Below, piece by piece: positions 25,238-33,970 of a DNA stretch of 64,000 nucleotides. Origin of the DNA: Streptomyces sp. SCL15-4 (GTDB lineage: Bacteria; Actinomycetota; Actinomycetes; Streptomycetales; Streptomycetaceae); the NCBI RefSeq assembly GCF_033366695.1, contig NZ_JAOBTQ010000001.1, positions 1,674,001-1,738,000 of the forward strand, read 5' to 3'. The first letter of the stretch is position 1, and every line of letters begins with the position of its first letter. The notes under the pieces are model-generated. The model was given only the letters and a program-made list of their open reading frames with translations. It did not search any database and was not told the DNA's origin. Both the position numbers and the translations under genes were made by a program.

Positions 25238-27448
25238 TCAGCCGCCGTCCGTGACCCGGCCGGTCACCAGCAGGTCCGTCCAGGACGCCGCGACCCGGTC
25301 CAGCGCGTAGGTCCGCCGTACCTGGGCGCGGGCCGTCTCGGCGGCGGCCCGCCAGGTGTCCCGGCCGGCGCCGAGCCCGGCGATCGCCTCGGCCATCGCC
25401 CGCGGGCCGGCGTGGATCCACCGCCGGTCGTAGATCTCGTCGGCGCCGGGCCACGGCAGCAACGCGGGGACGGCGCCGGAGGCCATGCCCTCGGCCGGGG
25501 CGAGGTGGAAGGACTCGTCGTCGCTGGTGGACAGCACGTGCCCGACGCGGCGCAGCCAGTTGGGCACGTCCGCGCCGAAGTCGTCGAAGACGACGGCTCC
25601 TTCGAGCAGCGGCGAGGTCTGGACGCGGCGCAGGATGGCCTCGTAGTGGGCGCGTTCCTCCGGCTTGTTCCAGATCCACCAGTACTCCCACGGCGGCTTG
25701 GACTTGACCGACAGCCGCCAGCGCCGGTCCTCGGCGCGCAGCAGTTCCAGGACGTCCAGGCCGAGGTCGAGGCGTTTGCGGCTGGGCGCGATGCCGATCA
25801 TGCCGAGGCGGAAGCGGGCGCCGGGCGCCTTGGGCCGGTCGAGCTGGTCGGCGTCCACCCAGTTGGGCACCACGACGACCTTGTCCGCGGGCCAGCCGGT
25901 GTGTTCCAGGGTGCGGCGGGCGTAGTAGGGGCTGACGCAGACGACCCGGTCGACGGCGTCGATGTCGACCTGCCGCGGCCACTCGGCGTCGAGTTCGAAC
26001 CGGTGCAGCCGGATCACCAGCCGGCTGCCGCGCCGCTTGTGGCGGCTGTACCAGACGGCGGCCGGGCCGCACCATTCGACGACCACCACATCGGCCCAGT
26101 CGGCGAGTTCGCGGCTCGCGGCCTGGTCGTGCCGGGCCAGCGCGGGCCAGGCGTCCACGCGGACGTCGAGTCCGGGCAGGGCGCGGAAGTGGTCCAGCAG
26201 CCGGGTGAGGAACTTCAGGTCGTGGCCGGCGACGCCGATCCGCAGCGGGCGGGCGCGGTGGGCGACGGCGGGGGGCGCGGGCGGGAAGACCCGGTCGAGG
26301 TGGGCGCGCCAGCGGCCGGCGGCGGCCGTCAGGGTGAACCGGCTCGCGGCCTGCCGGCAGCGGTCGGCGGCGAGCCGGCGGGCCTCGGGATCGCGGGCGG
26401 CCCGGGCCACGGCCTCGGCGGCGTCCTCGGGTTCGGCCCGGCCGGGGACGTAGAGGGGGTAGTCGCTGCCCAGCAGTGCCTCGTGCGCGGGGGTGCGGTT
26501 GAGCACGACGGGCAGGCCCAGGGCACCGAACTCCAGGACCTTCGTGGACAGTTCGAGGCTGGCGTCGAGCCGGGGATCGCGCCAGCCGAGGCCGAGGTCG
26601 CAGCCGGCGGCGATGCGCATGGCCTCCTCGCGGGGCCGGCCGCCGTGGTGCCGGACGCCGGGAGTGCCGTCGTGCAGGGCCCGGTGCATGGCCTCCTGGA
26701 ACTCCGGGTGGCCGGGGTCGTCGTGGATCTTGTCGCCGACGGTGTGGAGTTCGGCCCGGACGCCCCGCTCGGCGAGCAGGGCGGGCAGCCGGGTCATGGG
26801 CAGGGTGTTCCACAGCGGGGCGAACTTGCCGGTATAGACCAGGCGCAGCGGATCGTGCGGCCGGTCGCGGTCCGGCACCGGGAAGCCGGGCTCGGGGACG
26901 GCGGGCGGGCAGAGCACGCTGCGGCCGCAGGCCCCGGGCACCCAGGTCTCCAGGAAGCAGCGCAGTTCCTCGGTCTGGCACAGCAGCAGCCGGGAGGCGG
27001 CGGCGATGCGGCCGAGTTCGGCGCGGGCCCGCTCGGTCATCGCGGCGGCGGACTGCGGGATGTCGGTCAGGTAGGCCCAGATCCGTCCGTCGAAGTGGCC
27101 GTCGGTGACGACCTGGCCGACGATCCGGCGCCCGCGCAGCACGAGCAGGTCGCACGGCTCGTCCCGGTCGAGCCGGGTGAGCAGGCGCGAGGCCTGCACC
27201 GGGGACAGCGGCCGGCCGGCCTGTCCGGCGACCAGCCGCTCCTCGGCGGGCCTGACGACGCTCACCCCGGGCAGTCCGGCCAGCGGATCGGTCAGCCGGC
27301 CGGTGAGCACCGGCGACTTGAGCACCAGCCGGACCTCGCAGCCGGCCAGGGACAGCGCCTGCACGGTCGACTGGGCCCAGACGGCGGAGCCGTCGATGAG
27401 GTTGAGGTCCACGTCGCCGTAGACCAGGGCCCGTACCACTCGGCTCAT
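25238..27448 (-). CDS. Two-domain glycosyltransferase
   Basis: A 736-residue protein made of two GT-B-like glycosyltransferase units. The first (about 5-410) includes LRLVYTGKFAPLWNT and the donor-site region SLELSTKVLEFGALGLPVVL. The second (about 420-730) includes DRVVCVSPYYARRTLEHTGW, VVVPNWVD and an E-rich donor motif HLAPAEGMASGAVPALLPW. No signal peptide or membrane segment, so it should act at the cytoplasmic face. It overlaps the preceding gene as ATGA and is the last gene of a four-gene minus-strand operon with the UDP-GlcNAc epimerase. A fused pair may add two sugars in succession; donor and acceptor are unknown. Confidence 0.85.
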   Translation of the reverse strand: MSRVVRALVYGDVDLNLIDGSAVWAQSTVQALSLAGCEVRLVLKSPVLTGRLTDPLAGLPGVSVVRPAEERLVAGQAGRPLSPVQASRLLTRLDRDEPCDLLVLRGRRIVGQVVTDGHFDGRIWAYLTDIPQSAAAMTERARAELGRIAAASRLLLCQTEELRCFLETWVPGACGRSVLCPPAVPEPGFPVPDRDRPHDPLRLVYTGKFAPLWNTLPMTRLPALLAERGVRAELHTVGDKIHDDPGHPEFQEAMHRALHDGTPGVRHHGGRPREEAMRIAAGCDLGLGWRDPRLDASLELSTKVLEFGALGLPVVLNRTPAHEALLGSDYPLYVPGRAEPEDAAEAVARAARDPEARRLAADRCRQAASRFTLTAAAGRWRAHLDRVFPPAPPAVAHRARPLRIGVAGHDLKFLTRLLDHFRALPGLDVRVDAWPALARHDQAASRELADWADVVVVEWCGPAAVWYSRHKRRGSRLVIRLHRFELDAEWPRQVDIDAVDRVVCVSPYYARRTLEHTGWPADKVVVVPNWVDADQLDRPKAPGARFRLGMIGIAPSRKRLDLGLDVLELLRAEDRRWRLSVKSKPPWEYWWIWNKPEERAHYEAILRRVQTSPLLEGAVVFDDFGADVPNWLRRVGHVLSTSDDESFHLAPAEGMASGAVPALLPWPGADEIYDRRWIHAGPRAMAEAIAGLGAGRDTWRAAAETARAQVRRTYALDRVAASWTDLLVTGRVTDGG

Positions 27449-29262
27449 GACGGCTCCTTCCCGCGCACGGCGAACAGTCGGTGGCCCCGGCCGCACCAGC
27501 TCTCCGGCGGCGCGCCCGCGAGGTGCAGGGAGCGGCGCACCAGCAGCGGCCGGCACAGCTCGGGGACGAAGGTGTAGTCGGCACCGCCGGCGGCGTGGCC
27601 GAGCGCGTCGGCGCCCGAGTACTCCTGGGCGCACATCAGGTCCAGCAGCAGCGTGTCCGGGCGGTCCTCGGCGGGGCCGGTCCAGTCGGCGACCCAGGCC
27701 GCGGTGGGCGGCCCGGTGCGCAACGCGACGCCGGCGGCGTCGAGTTCCTCCAGGCCGGCCGGGTCGGGGACGACCACCTCGGCCGGGCGGTGCTGCTGGC
27801 CCAGGACCTGGGCGACGAGCAGGGCCGCCTCGCGCCGGTCACGCGGGGCGGCGAGCACGGCGACGCGGCGTCCGGCCAGCGGGTCGGGCGCGCCGACCAG
27901 CCGGGCCAGCTCGGCCAGCCGTACCCGGGTGCTGTCCCACTGGAACGCCTCCCGCAGCCGTTCCCGGCCGTCCCCGCGCGCGTCCAGCCGGGACAGCCGT
28001 ACGCCGGTGTCGGCGTCCAGTACGGCGTCCCAGGCCAGCTGGGCGAGGCCGGGCGCGGCGGACGCCGGCGCGTCCCGCCACAGCACGGCCCGCCGGCCCA
28101 GCGCCCGCGCCTCGGTGAGGAGTTCGGCGAGCCGCCGGTCGAGGTCGGGGGCCGTGCCGGTGCCGGTGAGCGCCCAGGGGCCGTGTCCGGTGCAGGCGCT
28201 CAGCTGGACCACGACCGCGTCGGGGTCAGTGCGCCGGACGAGCGCCGGGCCGTCGTGCGGGAGCGGCCGGTTGACCACGGCGTCCGCCGCGAAGTCCTCG
28301 GCGGTCTCGTCGGTGAGCACCGCGGTGATCACCAGGCGGTCGCGGGGGGTGGCGGCGAACGCCCGGTGCACGAGGTGGAGGCGGTCGTCGGCGCCCACGG
28401 GAGCGGGCCGGCCGGCGGCCGTCCGGGTGCCGGGCGCGGCTCCCCGCGCGGAGCGCGTGCGCCACAGCCCGTACAGCTCGCGGGGCAGTGCGGGCATCTC
28501 GCGCCGCGGCGAGCGGGCCGCCGACACCAGGGCCCGGCCCACCTTCAGGGAGGTGGAGCCCTCCAGCATCGCCACCCGCGCCTGGAGCACGTGGACCCGG
28601 TCGCGGGCCTGCCGCAGGGCGGAGGCCAGCTGCTCCTTCTCCCGTACGGCGGCGGACAGCCGGTCGGCGAGGCCGTCCTCGCGGACGGCGTCCCGGGCGC
28701 GTTCCGCCTCCTCGGCCCGGCGTTCCAGGTCCTGGTGGCGGGCGCGCAGGGTGCGGGCGGCCAGGTCGGCGAGGACGTACTCGCCGGCCATCCGCAGCGT
28801 GGTGGCGAAGCCGTCCGTGGGCACCGGGCGGCCGAACCAGTCGTGCGGGGTCAGGAGTTCGTCGGCGGCGAGGCGGCTGAACACCGCGCCGGCGCGCAGG
28901 TGGACGTAGTCGAGCGGGGCGGCGCGCAGCAGCTGGCAGCGCTGGGTCACCAGGTCGTCCAGGAGCCGGTGCCAGGGCGGTTCGGGTCCGGGGTGGCCGG
29001 ACAGCAGCAGGCCGCGGGCGCCGGGCCGCAGGCGGCGCAGTACGGCGAGCAGGGCGTCCTCGGTGCCGTGCACGGCGGGGTCGGGGCCGTACGACAGGAG
29101 GACCAGGTCGCCTTCGCCGAGGGCGCGACGGCCGTCGTCGTGGTGATGGGCCACGCCGTCGGGGAGGTGGAGGCAGGACGCGAGGCGCAGGCCGCGGCCG
29201 GTGGCGTCGACGACCGTGGTGACGCCGTCCAGGTGCGGGTGGAGCAGATCGGTCAGACGCAT
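27445..29262 (-). CDS. Polysaccharide-cluster protein with coiled coil, function unknown
   Basis: I do not recognise a named family for this 605-residue protein. Residues about 1-165 look like a degenerate Rossmann/methyltransferase-like region; about 170-250 is a strongly charged coiled coil (RARHQDLERRAEEAERARDA onwards). Next comes LEGSTSLKVGRALVSAARSP, a segment often seen linking coiled coils to glycosyltransferase parts in streptomycetes. Residues about 320-600 are another alpha/beta domain, possibly a divergent glycosyltransferase. It overlaps neighbours on both sides (1 nt and 4 nt), so it is co-expressed with the methyltransferase and the two-domain glycosyltransferase. It may be a scaffold or chain-length factor. 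Confidence 0.6.
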   Translation of the reverse strand: MRLTDLLHPHLDGVTTVVDATGRGLRLASCLHLPDGVAHHHDDGRRALGEGDLVLLSYGPDPAVHGTEDALLAVLRRLRPGARGLLLSGHPGPEPPWHRLLDDLVTQRCQLLRAAPLDYVHLRAGAVFSRLAADELLTPHDWFGRPVPTDGFATTLRMAGEYVLADLAARTLRARHQDLERRAEEAERARDAVREDGLADRLSAAVREKEQLASALRQARDRVHVLQARVAMLEGSTSLKVGRALVSAARSPRREMPALPRELYGLWRTRSARGAAPGTRTAAGRPAPVGADDRLHLVHRAFAATPRDRLVITAVLTDETAEDFAADAVVNRPLPHDGPALVRRTDPDAVVVQLSACTGHGPWALTGTGTAPDLDRRLAELLTEARALGRRAVLWRDAPASAAPGLAQLAWDAVLDADTGVRLSRLDARGDGRERLREAFQWDSTRVRLAELARLVGAPDPLAGRRVAVLAAPRDRREAALLVAQVLGQQHRPAEVVVPDPAGLEELDAAGVALRTGPPTAAWVADWTGPAEDRPDTLLLDLMCAQEYSGADALGHAAGGADYTFVPELCRPLLVRRSLHLAGAPPESWCGRGHRLFAVRGKEPS

Positions 29263-29867
29263 CAGCGGATCCTCGTGAAGACGTGGAAGCCGACCTCGGT
29301 CTCGCGGAAGCCGTACGGCCGGAACTCGGTGTGGCCGAGGCCGAGGGGTGCGAGCGCGGCGCGGTAGTCGGCCGCGGGCCGGTGCAGGAGACGGCCGCGC
29401 CGGGCCCGGGGCACGGGCGTGTCCGCGTCGGTGACGACGAGCCGGCCGGTGAGACGGACCAGGGAGGCCAGGTTGCGCAGGGCGGCCCACCACTCGGCGT
29501 CGTCCCGGAGGTGGAAGAGCACGTCGAGGCAGAGCACGATGTCGTACGGCCAGGGGCTGCGCCACCGGTCGATGCGGGACAGGGCGCAGCGCGGTCCGCC
29601 GCCGGCGGCGCGGGCCCGTTCGACCGCCTCCTCGTCGGCGTCGATGGCGTCCACGCGGTGGCCGCAGCGGGCCAGGGCGCGGGCGACGTGTCCGTCGCCG
29701 CAGCCCGCGTCGAGCACGAAGAGCGGGGCGGCGGGGTCGCCGAGGTCGCCGATGAGGGTGAGCAGGGTGCCGAGCCGGAGGGTGTGGAACAGTTCGCGGC
29801 CGGCCCGGTCGAGGCCGGGGAGGAAGCCGCCGGGCGGGCCGGGACGGTCGAGGGTGGCGTCAGTCAT
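29262..29867 (-). CDS. Class I SAM-dependent methyltransferase of the polysaccharide cluster
   Basis: A 201-residue methyltransferase with motif I FVLDAGCGDGHVARAL (about 49-64), the acidic end of strand 2 VDAIDADEEAV and the post-motif YDIVLCLDVLFHLRDD. It overlaps the epimerase by 8 nt and the following coiled-coil gene by 1 nt, so it is part of the operon. It may methylate a sugar of the polymer, capping or decorating the chain. That role is inferred from context only. Confidence 0.85.
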   Translation of the reverse strand: MTDATLDRPGPPGGFLPGLDRAGRELFHTLRLGTLLTLIGDLGDPAAPLFVLDAGCGDGHVARALARCGHRVDAIDADEEAVERARAAGGGPRCALSRIDRWRSPWPYDIVLCLDVLFHLRDDAEWWAALRNLASLVRLTGRLVVTDADTPVPRARRGRLLHRPAADYRAALAPLGLGHTEFRPYGFRETEVGFHVFTRIR

Positions 29868-30960
29868 GGTGCTCCAGCCACTGGGTGATCAGGCGGGCTA
29901 TCCGGGGGCCGGCCTTGCCGTCCCACAGCGGCGGTCCCTCGGCGGGCGCGGCCGGGGCGCCGTCGAGTGCCTTGCACAGGGCGGGGACCAGTTCGCCGGG
30001 GCCGACGAGGCGGTTGGTGCCGTGGGTGACGGTGACGGGGCGTTCGGTGGTGGTGCGCAGCGTCAGACAGGGCACGCCGAGCACGGTGGTCTCCTCCTGC
30101 ACCCCGCCGGAGTCGGTGATGACGGCGGCGGCGCCGCGCACCAGGCTCATGAACTCGAGGTAGCCGAGGGGTTCGAGGAGGTGCACGCCGGGCGCGCCGT
30201 CCAGTCCGGCCGCGCGCAGCGCGTCCCGGCCGCGCGGGTGCAGCGGGATGGCGAGGTCGAGGTGGCGGGCGGCCTCGGTGAGCGCGCGGGCGGCGGCGCG
30301 GGCGGCACCGGGGTCGTCGACGTTGGCCGGGCGGTGCAGGGTGACGACGCCGTAGCGCTCGGGCAGCCGGTGCGCGGCGCGGGCGGCGGCCGGGTCGAAC
30401 AGGTCCAGGTGGGTGAGCAGGGTGTCGATCATCGGGTTGCCGACGAAGTGCACCCGGGCCGGGTCGGCGCCCTCGCGGGCGAGGTGGCCGACGGCTTCGG
30501 GGCTGGTGGCGAACAGCAGCCCGGCGAGCTGGTCGACCAGGCGCCGGTTGACCTCCTCCGGCATCGTCATGTCGAAGCTGCGCAGGCCGGCCTCGACATG
30601 GGCGACGGGCACGCCCAGCTTGGCGGCGGCCAGGGCGGCGGCGAGCGTGGAGTTGACGTCGCCGTAGACCACGACGAGGGCCGGGGCGCGGGCGGTCAGC
30701 TCGGCCTCCAGGGCCACCAGCAGGTCGGCGGTCTGCCCGGCGTGGCTGCCGGAGCCGACGCCGAGGTCGGTGTCCGGCCGGGGCAGCCCCAGCTGGCGGA
30801 AGAACACGTCCGACATCCGGGCGTCGTAGTGCTGTCCGGTGTGCACCAGGGTCTGGTCGCAGCCGGCCGAGCGGAGCGCGGCGACGACCGGTGCCGCCTT
30901 GACGAAGTTGGGCCGGGTGCCGACCACATGGAGTACTGGGCCGTTCGTGACGCCGTTCAT
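29860..30960 (-). CDS. wecB: UDP-N-acetylglucosamine 2-epimerase (non-hydrolysing)
   Basis: A 366-residue enzyme converting UDP-GlcNAc to UDP-ManNAc. Motifs: GTRPNFVKAAPVVAAL (14-29), HTGQHYDARMSDVFF, VYGDVNSTLAAALAA, HVEAGLRSFDMTMPEEVNRR and the nucleotide-binding TDSGGVQEETTVLGVP (about 280-295). The ATG at 30960 has GGAAGG 7 nt upstream. It heads the minus-strand operon and is divergent, with 130 bp between starts, from a glycosyltransferase followed by a WecC-like dehydrogenase. Together the two enzymes would make UDP-ManNAcA for a surface polymer. Confidence 0.93.
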   Translation of the reverse strand: MNGVTNGPVLHVVGTRPNFVKAAPVVAALRSAGCDQTLVHTGQHYDARMSDVFFRQLGLPRPDTDLGVGSGSHAGQTADLLVALEAELTARAPALVVVYGDVNSTLAAALAAAKLGVPVAHVEAGLRSFDMTMPEEVNRRLVDQLAGLLFATSPEAVGHLAREGADPARVHFVGNPMIDTLLTHLDLFDPAAARAAHRLPERYGVVTLHRPANVDDPGAARAAARALTEAARHLDLAIPLHPRGRDALRAAGLDGAPGVHLLEPLGYLEFMSLVRGAAAVITDSGGVQEETTVLGVPCLTLRTTTERPVTVTHGTNRLVGPGELVPALCKALDGAPAAPAEGPPLWDGKAGPRIARLITQWLEHHD

Positions 30961-31090
30961 GTCCTCGCCTTCCACGGGCGGTCGAGCAAGGGGCAGCGGA
31001 CGGGGGGACGAGGGGAGCGTGGTGCCCTTGCCGGCGCCGGCGCGTGGTCGCGCCGAGGCGCCGCGAGCCGGGTCGGCCTACCGTGGCGGC

Positions 31091-32545
31091 ATGTCCCGTC
31101 GTCTCCCCCGCGCTGTCAGTCTGGCCGCATCCGTGGCCTGGGGCGAGTTGCGCCAGGACCCCGCCCGGGCCGCGCTGCTGGCCTCGCGGCTGCTGCCGGC
31201 GCGGCTCGGGCGCCGGGTGCGGCCGGTGCAGCGGTGGCTCGGTGCCCGGGCCCGGGCGGCGGGGCCGGGCGCGGTGCCGTCCGCCGTTCGGGTGAGCGCG
31301 CCCGCCGGGCGGCCGGTGCGGCCGGTGCCCGGCCGGGTGCTGCATCTGGTGACCAACTCGCTGCCGTTCGCCCACGCCGGCTACACCGTGCGCACCCAGA
31401 AGCTCGCCGAGGCGCAGCGGGCCGCCGGGCTGGACCCGCACGTGGTGACCCGGATCGGGTTCCCGGTGGCGCGGGGCGTGCTGGACGCCGGTCCGGTGCA
31501 GCTGGTGGGCGGGGTGCCGCAGCACCGGCTGCTGCCGTTGTGGCTGCCGTACGGGCAGGGGCCCGCGCTGGTCCGCAACGCCGAGCTGGCGGGGCGGCTG
31601 GTGGAGCGGCTGCGGCCCGCCGTGCTGCACGCGGCCACCGACCACGGCAACGGGCGGGTGGCCCTGGCCCTGCGAGAGGCCTACGGCCTGCCGGTGGTCT
31701 ACGAGGTGCGGGGCTTTCTGGAGGAGACCTGGCTGAGCCAGGACCCGGCGCGCGGCCCCGCGGACCCGGTCTACCGCCGGCGGCGGGAGCTGGAGACGGA
31801 CTGCATGCGCCGGGCCGATCTGGTGCTGACGCTGGGCGCCGCGATGAAGGCCGAGATCGTGGCGCGCGGGGTGCCCGAGGAGCGGGTGCTGATCGTGCCG
31901 AACGCCGTGGACGGGACGTTCCTGGGGCCGCCGCCGGACGGGTCCGCGGTGCGCGCCCGGCTCGGGATCGCCCCGGAGGCGTACGTGGTGGGCACGGTCG
32001 GCAGCCTCACCCCGCACGAGGGGATCGGCACATTGCTCCATGCGGGTGTAGAGCTGCGGCGGCGCGGGGTGCCGTTGCGGCTGCTGATCGTCGGGGACGG
32101 TCCGGAGCGGGCCCGGCTGGAGCGCCAGGCCGCCCGGCTGGGCCTGGCCGGTGACGGCACCGCCGTGTTCACCGGTCGCGTGCCGCACGGCCAAGTCCGC
32201 GATTTCTACGCGGCGTTGGACGTGTTCGCGGTGCCGCGCACGGCGGCCCGGGTGTGCCGTCTGGTGACCCCTCTCAAGCCGGTCGAGGCGATGGCGAGCG
32301 GGCTGCCGGTGCTCGCCAGCGATCTCCCCGCGCTGCGGGAGCTGGTCGAACAGGAGGTGAACGGACGGCTGATTCCCGCTGAATCACCACACGTCTGGGC
32401 GGATGAACTCGAAAGGGTGCTTTACAGTCATAAGCGGCGGATCGAATGGGGAGCCGCCGCCCGCGCGAGGGTCGCGCGGGAACGCACCTGGGACCGGGTC
32501 GCCACGACGACCCGCGAGGCGTATCGCTCGCTCGGATGCGTCTGA
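31091..32545 (+). CDS. Glycosyltransferase family 4 protein
   Basis: A 484-residue GT-B glycosyltransferase. After an Arg/Ala-rich N-terminal 85 residues it shows LHLVTNSLPFAHAGYTVRTQ (acceptor-side domain), VPNAVDGTFL, VGTVGSLTPHEGIGTLLHA and LKPVEAMASGLPVLASDLP (EX7E-type donor region, about 395-415). The ATG at 31091 lies before the conserved domain and is the only good start. It begins the plus-strand half of the polysaccharide island and is followed by the UDP-sugar dehydrogenase after 48 bp. Confidence 0.88.
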   Translation: MSRRLPRAVSLAASVAWGELRQDPARAALLASRLLPARLGRRVRPVQRWLGARARAAGPGAVPSAVRVSAPAGRPVRPVPGRVLHLVTNSLPFAHAGYTVRTQKLAEAQRAAGLDPHVVTRIGFPVARGVLDAGPVQLVGGVPQHRLLPLWLPYGQGPALVRNAELAGRLVERLRPAVLHAATDHGNGRVALALREAYGLPVVYEVRGFLEETWLSQDPARGPADPVYRRRRELETDCMRRADLVLTLGAAMKAEIVARGVPEERVLIVPNAVDGTFLGPPPDGSAVRARLGIAPEAYVVGTVGSLTPHEGIGTLLHAGVELRRRGVPLRLLIVGDGPERARLERQAARLGLAGDGTAVFTGRVPHGQVRDFYAALDVFAVPRTAARVCRLVTPLKPVEAMASGLPVLASDLPALRELVEQEVNGRLIPAESPHVWADELERVLYSHKRRIEWGAAARARVARERTWDRVATTTREAYRSLGCV

Positions 32546-32593
32546 CGCCCCGCGAACCCCACCAGCGCAGCCGTGAAGGCCGGGTGAATCCCT

Positions 32594-33922
32594 ATGCAGG
32601 TCGAACGGATACAACCGCTCGGGGACAAGGAAGGGCCGGGACCGCAGGGGCCGGAACCGGTCTACGACATGGAACTCGCCGTGATCGGTCTCGGCTACGT
32701 CGGACTGCCACTGGCCCGCGAGGCGGCCTCGGTCGGCCTGCGCGTCGTGGGCCTGGACCGCGATCCACGGGTCGTCGCGGGACTCAACTCCGGCCGCTCG
32801 CACGTCGGTGACGTCCCCGACGAGGAGGTGCGGCGGATGCGGGAGGCCGGTTTCACCGCGACCGCCGACGACGCCTGTCTGGCGCGCGCGCAGACCGTGG
32901 TCATCTGCGTGCCGACGCCGCTCGGCGAGGACGGCGGCCCCGATCTGGGCGCGGTCGTCTCCGCCACCCGCGCGGTGGCCGGACGGCTGCAGCCCGGGCA
33001 GCTGGTGGTGCTGGAGTCGACCACGTATCCGGGCACCACCGAGGAGGTCGTGCGGCCGCTGCTGGAGGAGTCCGGGCTGCGGGCCGGCGAGGACTTCGCC
33101 CTCGCCTTCTCACCCGAGCGGATCGACCCCGGCAACACCCAGCACGGGCTGCGCGACACCCCGAAGGTGGTCGGCGGCTGCACTCCGGCCTGCGCGCTGC
33201 GCGCGGTCGCCTTCTACGCCAAGTTCGTGAACATGGTGGTCCAGGCGAGGGGCACCCGCGAGGCCGAGATGGCCAAGCTGCTGGAGAACACCTACCGGCA
33301 TGTGAACATCGCGCTGGTCAACGAACTGGCCATCATCAGCCGCGAGTTGCATGTGGACGTGTGGGACGCGATCCGCTGCGCGGGCACCAAGCCGTTCGGC
33401 TTCCAGGCCTTCCGGCCGAGCCCCGGGGTGGGCGGGCACTGCATTCCGATCGACCCCAACTACCTGTCGTACAAGGTGCGTTCGTCGCTCGGGTACGACT
33501 TCCGGTTCGTCGGGCTGGCCCAGGAGATCAACCGGCGGATGCCCGAGTACGTGGTGCGCCGCGCCCAGGACCTGCTCAACTCCGCCGGCCGGCCGCTGCG
33601 CGGCTCCCGGGTGCTGCTGCTCGGCGTCACCTACAAACCGGACGTCGCCGACCTGCGCGAGACCCCGGCGGAGCCGGTGGCCCGGCTGCTGCGGGAGCGG
33701 GAGGCCGCCGTCGCCTTCCACGACCCGCAGGTACCGCGGTGGTCGGTGGACGGGGCCGACGTGCCCCGCGTCGGGGACCTGACGGCCGCGCTCGGCGAGT
33801 ACGACCTGACGATCCTGCTCCAGGACCACTCCGCCTACGACCTGACGGCCCTCGCGGACACCGCGCGGCTGCTGTTCGACACCCGCGGGCGGATCCACCG
33901 GCCCGGCGTCGAGGTCCTGTAG
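32594..33922 (+). CDS. wecC: Nucleotide-sugar dehydrogenase, UDP-ManNAc dehydrogenase-like
   Basis: A 442-residue NAD+-dependent four-electron dehydrogenase. The cofactor loop is LAVIGLGYVGLPLA (about 28-41), ESTTYPGTTEEVV follows, and the catalytic Cys lies in GVGGHCIPIDPNYLSYK (about 277-293). The GGHCIPID form is typical of UDP-ManNAc/UDP-GlcNAc dehydrogenases, whereas UDP-glucose dehydrogenases usually read GGSCFPKD. With the divergent 2-epimerase this predicts UDP-ManNAcA. The first 28 residues are an extra, poorly conserved N-terminal stretch; an internal ATG (residue 26) is an alternative start. Confidence 0.88.
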   Translation: MQVERIQPLGDKEGPGPQGPEPVYDMELAVIGLGYVGLPLAREAASVGLRVVGLDRDPRVVAGLNSGRSHVGDVPDEEVRRMREAGFTATADDACLARAQTVVICVPTPLGEDGGPDLGAVVSATRAVAGRLQPGQLVVLESTTYPGTTEEVVRPLLEESGLRAGEDFALAFSPERIDPGNTQHGLRDTPKVVGGCTPACALRAVAFYAKFVNMVVQARGTREAEMAKLLENTYRHVNIALVNELAIISRELHVDVWDAIRCAGTKPFGFQAFRPSPGVGGHCIPIDPNYLSYKVRSSLGYDFRFVGLAQEINRRMPEYVVRRAQDLLNSAGRPLRGSRVLLLGVTYKPDVADLRETPAEPVARLLREREAAVAFHDPQVPRWSVDGADVPRVGDLTAALGEYDLTILLQDHSAYDLTALADTARLLFDTRGRIHRPGVEVL

Positions 33923-33970
33923 GCACCTCGCGAACCTCCGTGCGTCCTCGGGGAGTCGGAAGGACCTGCC

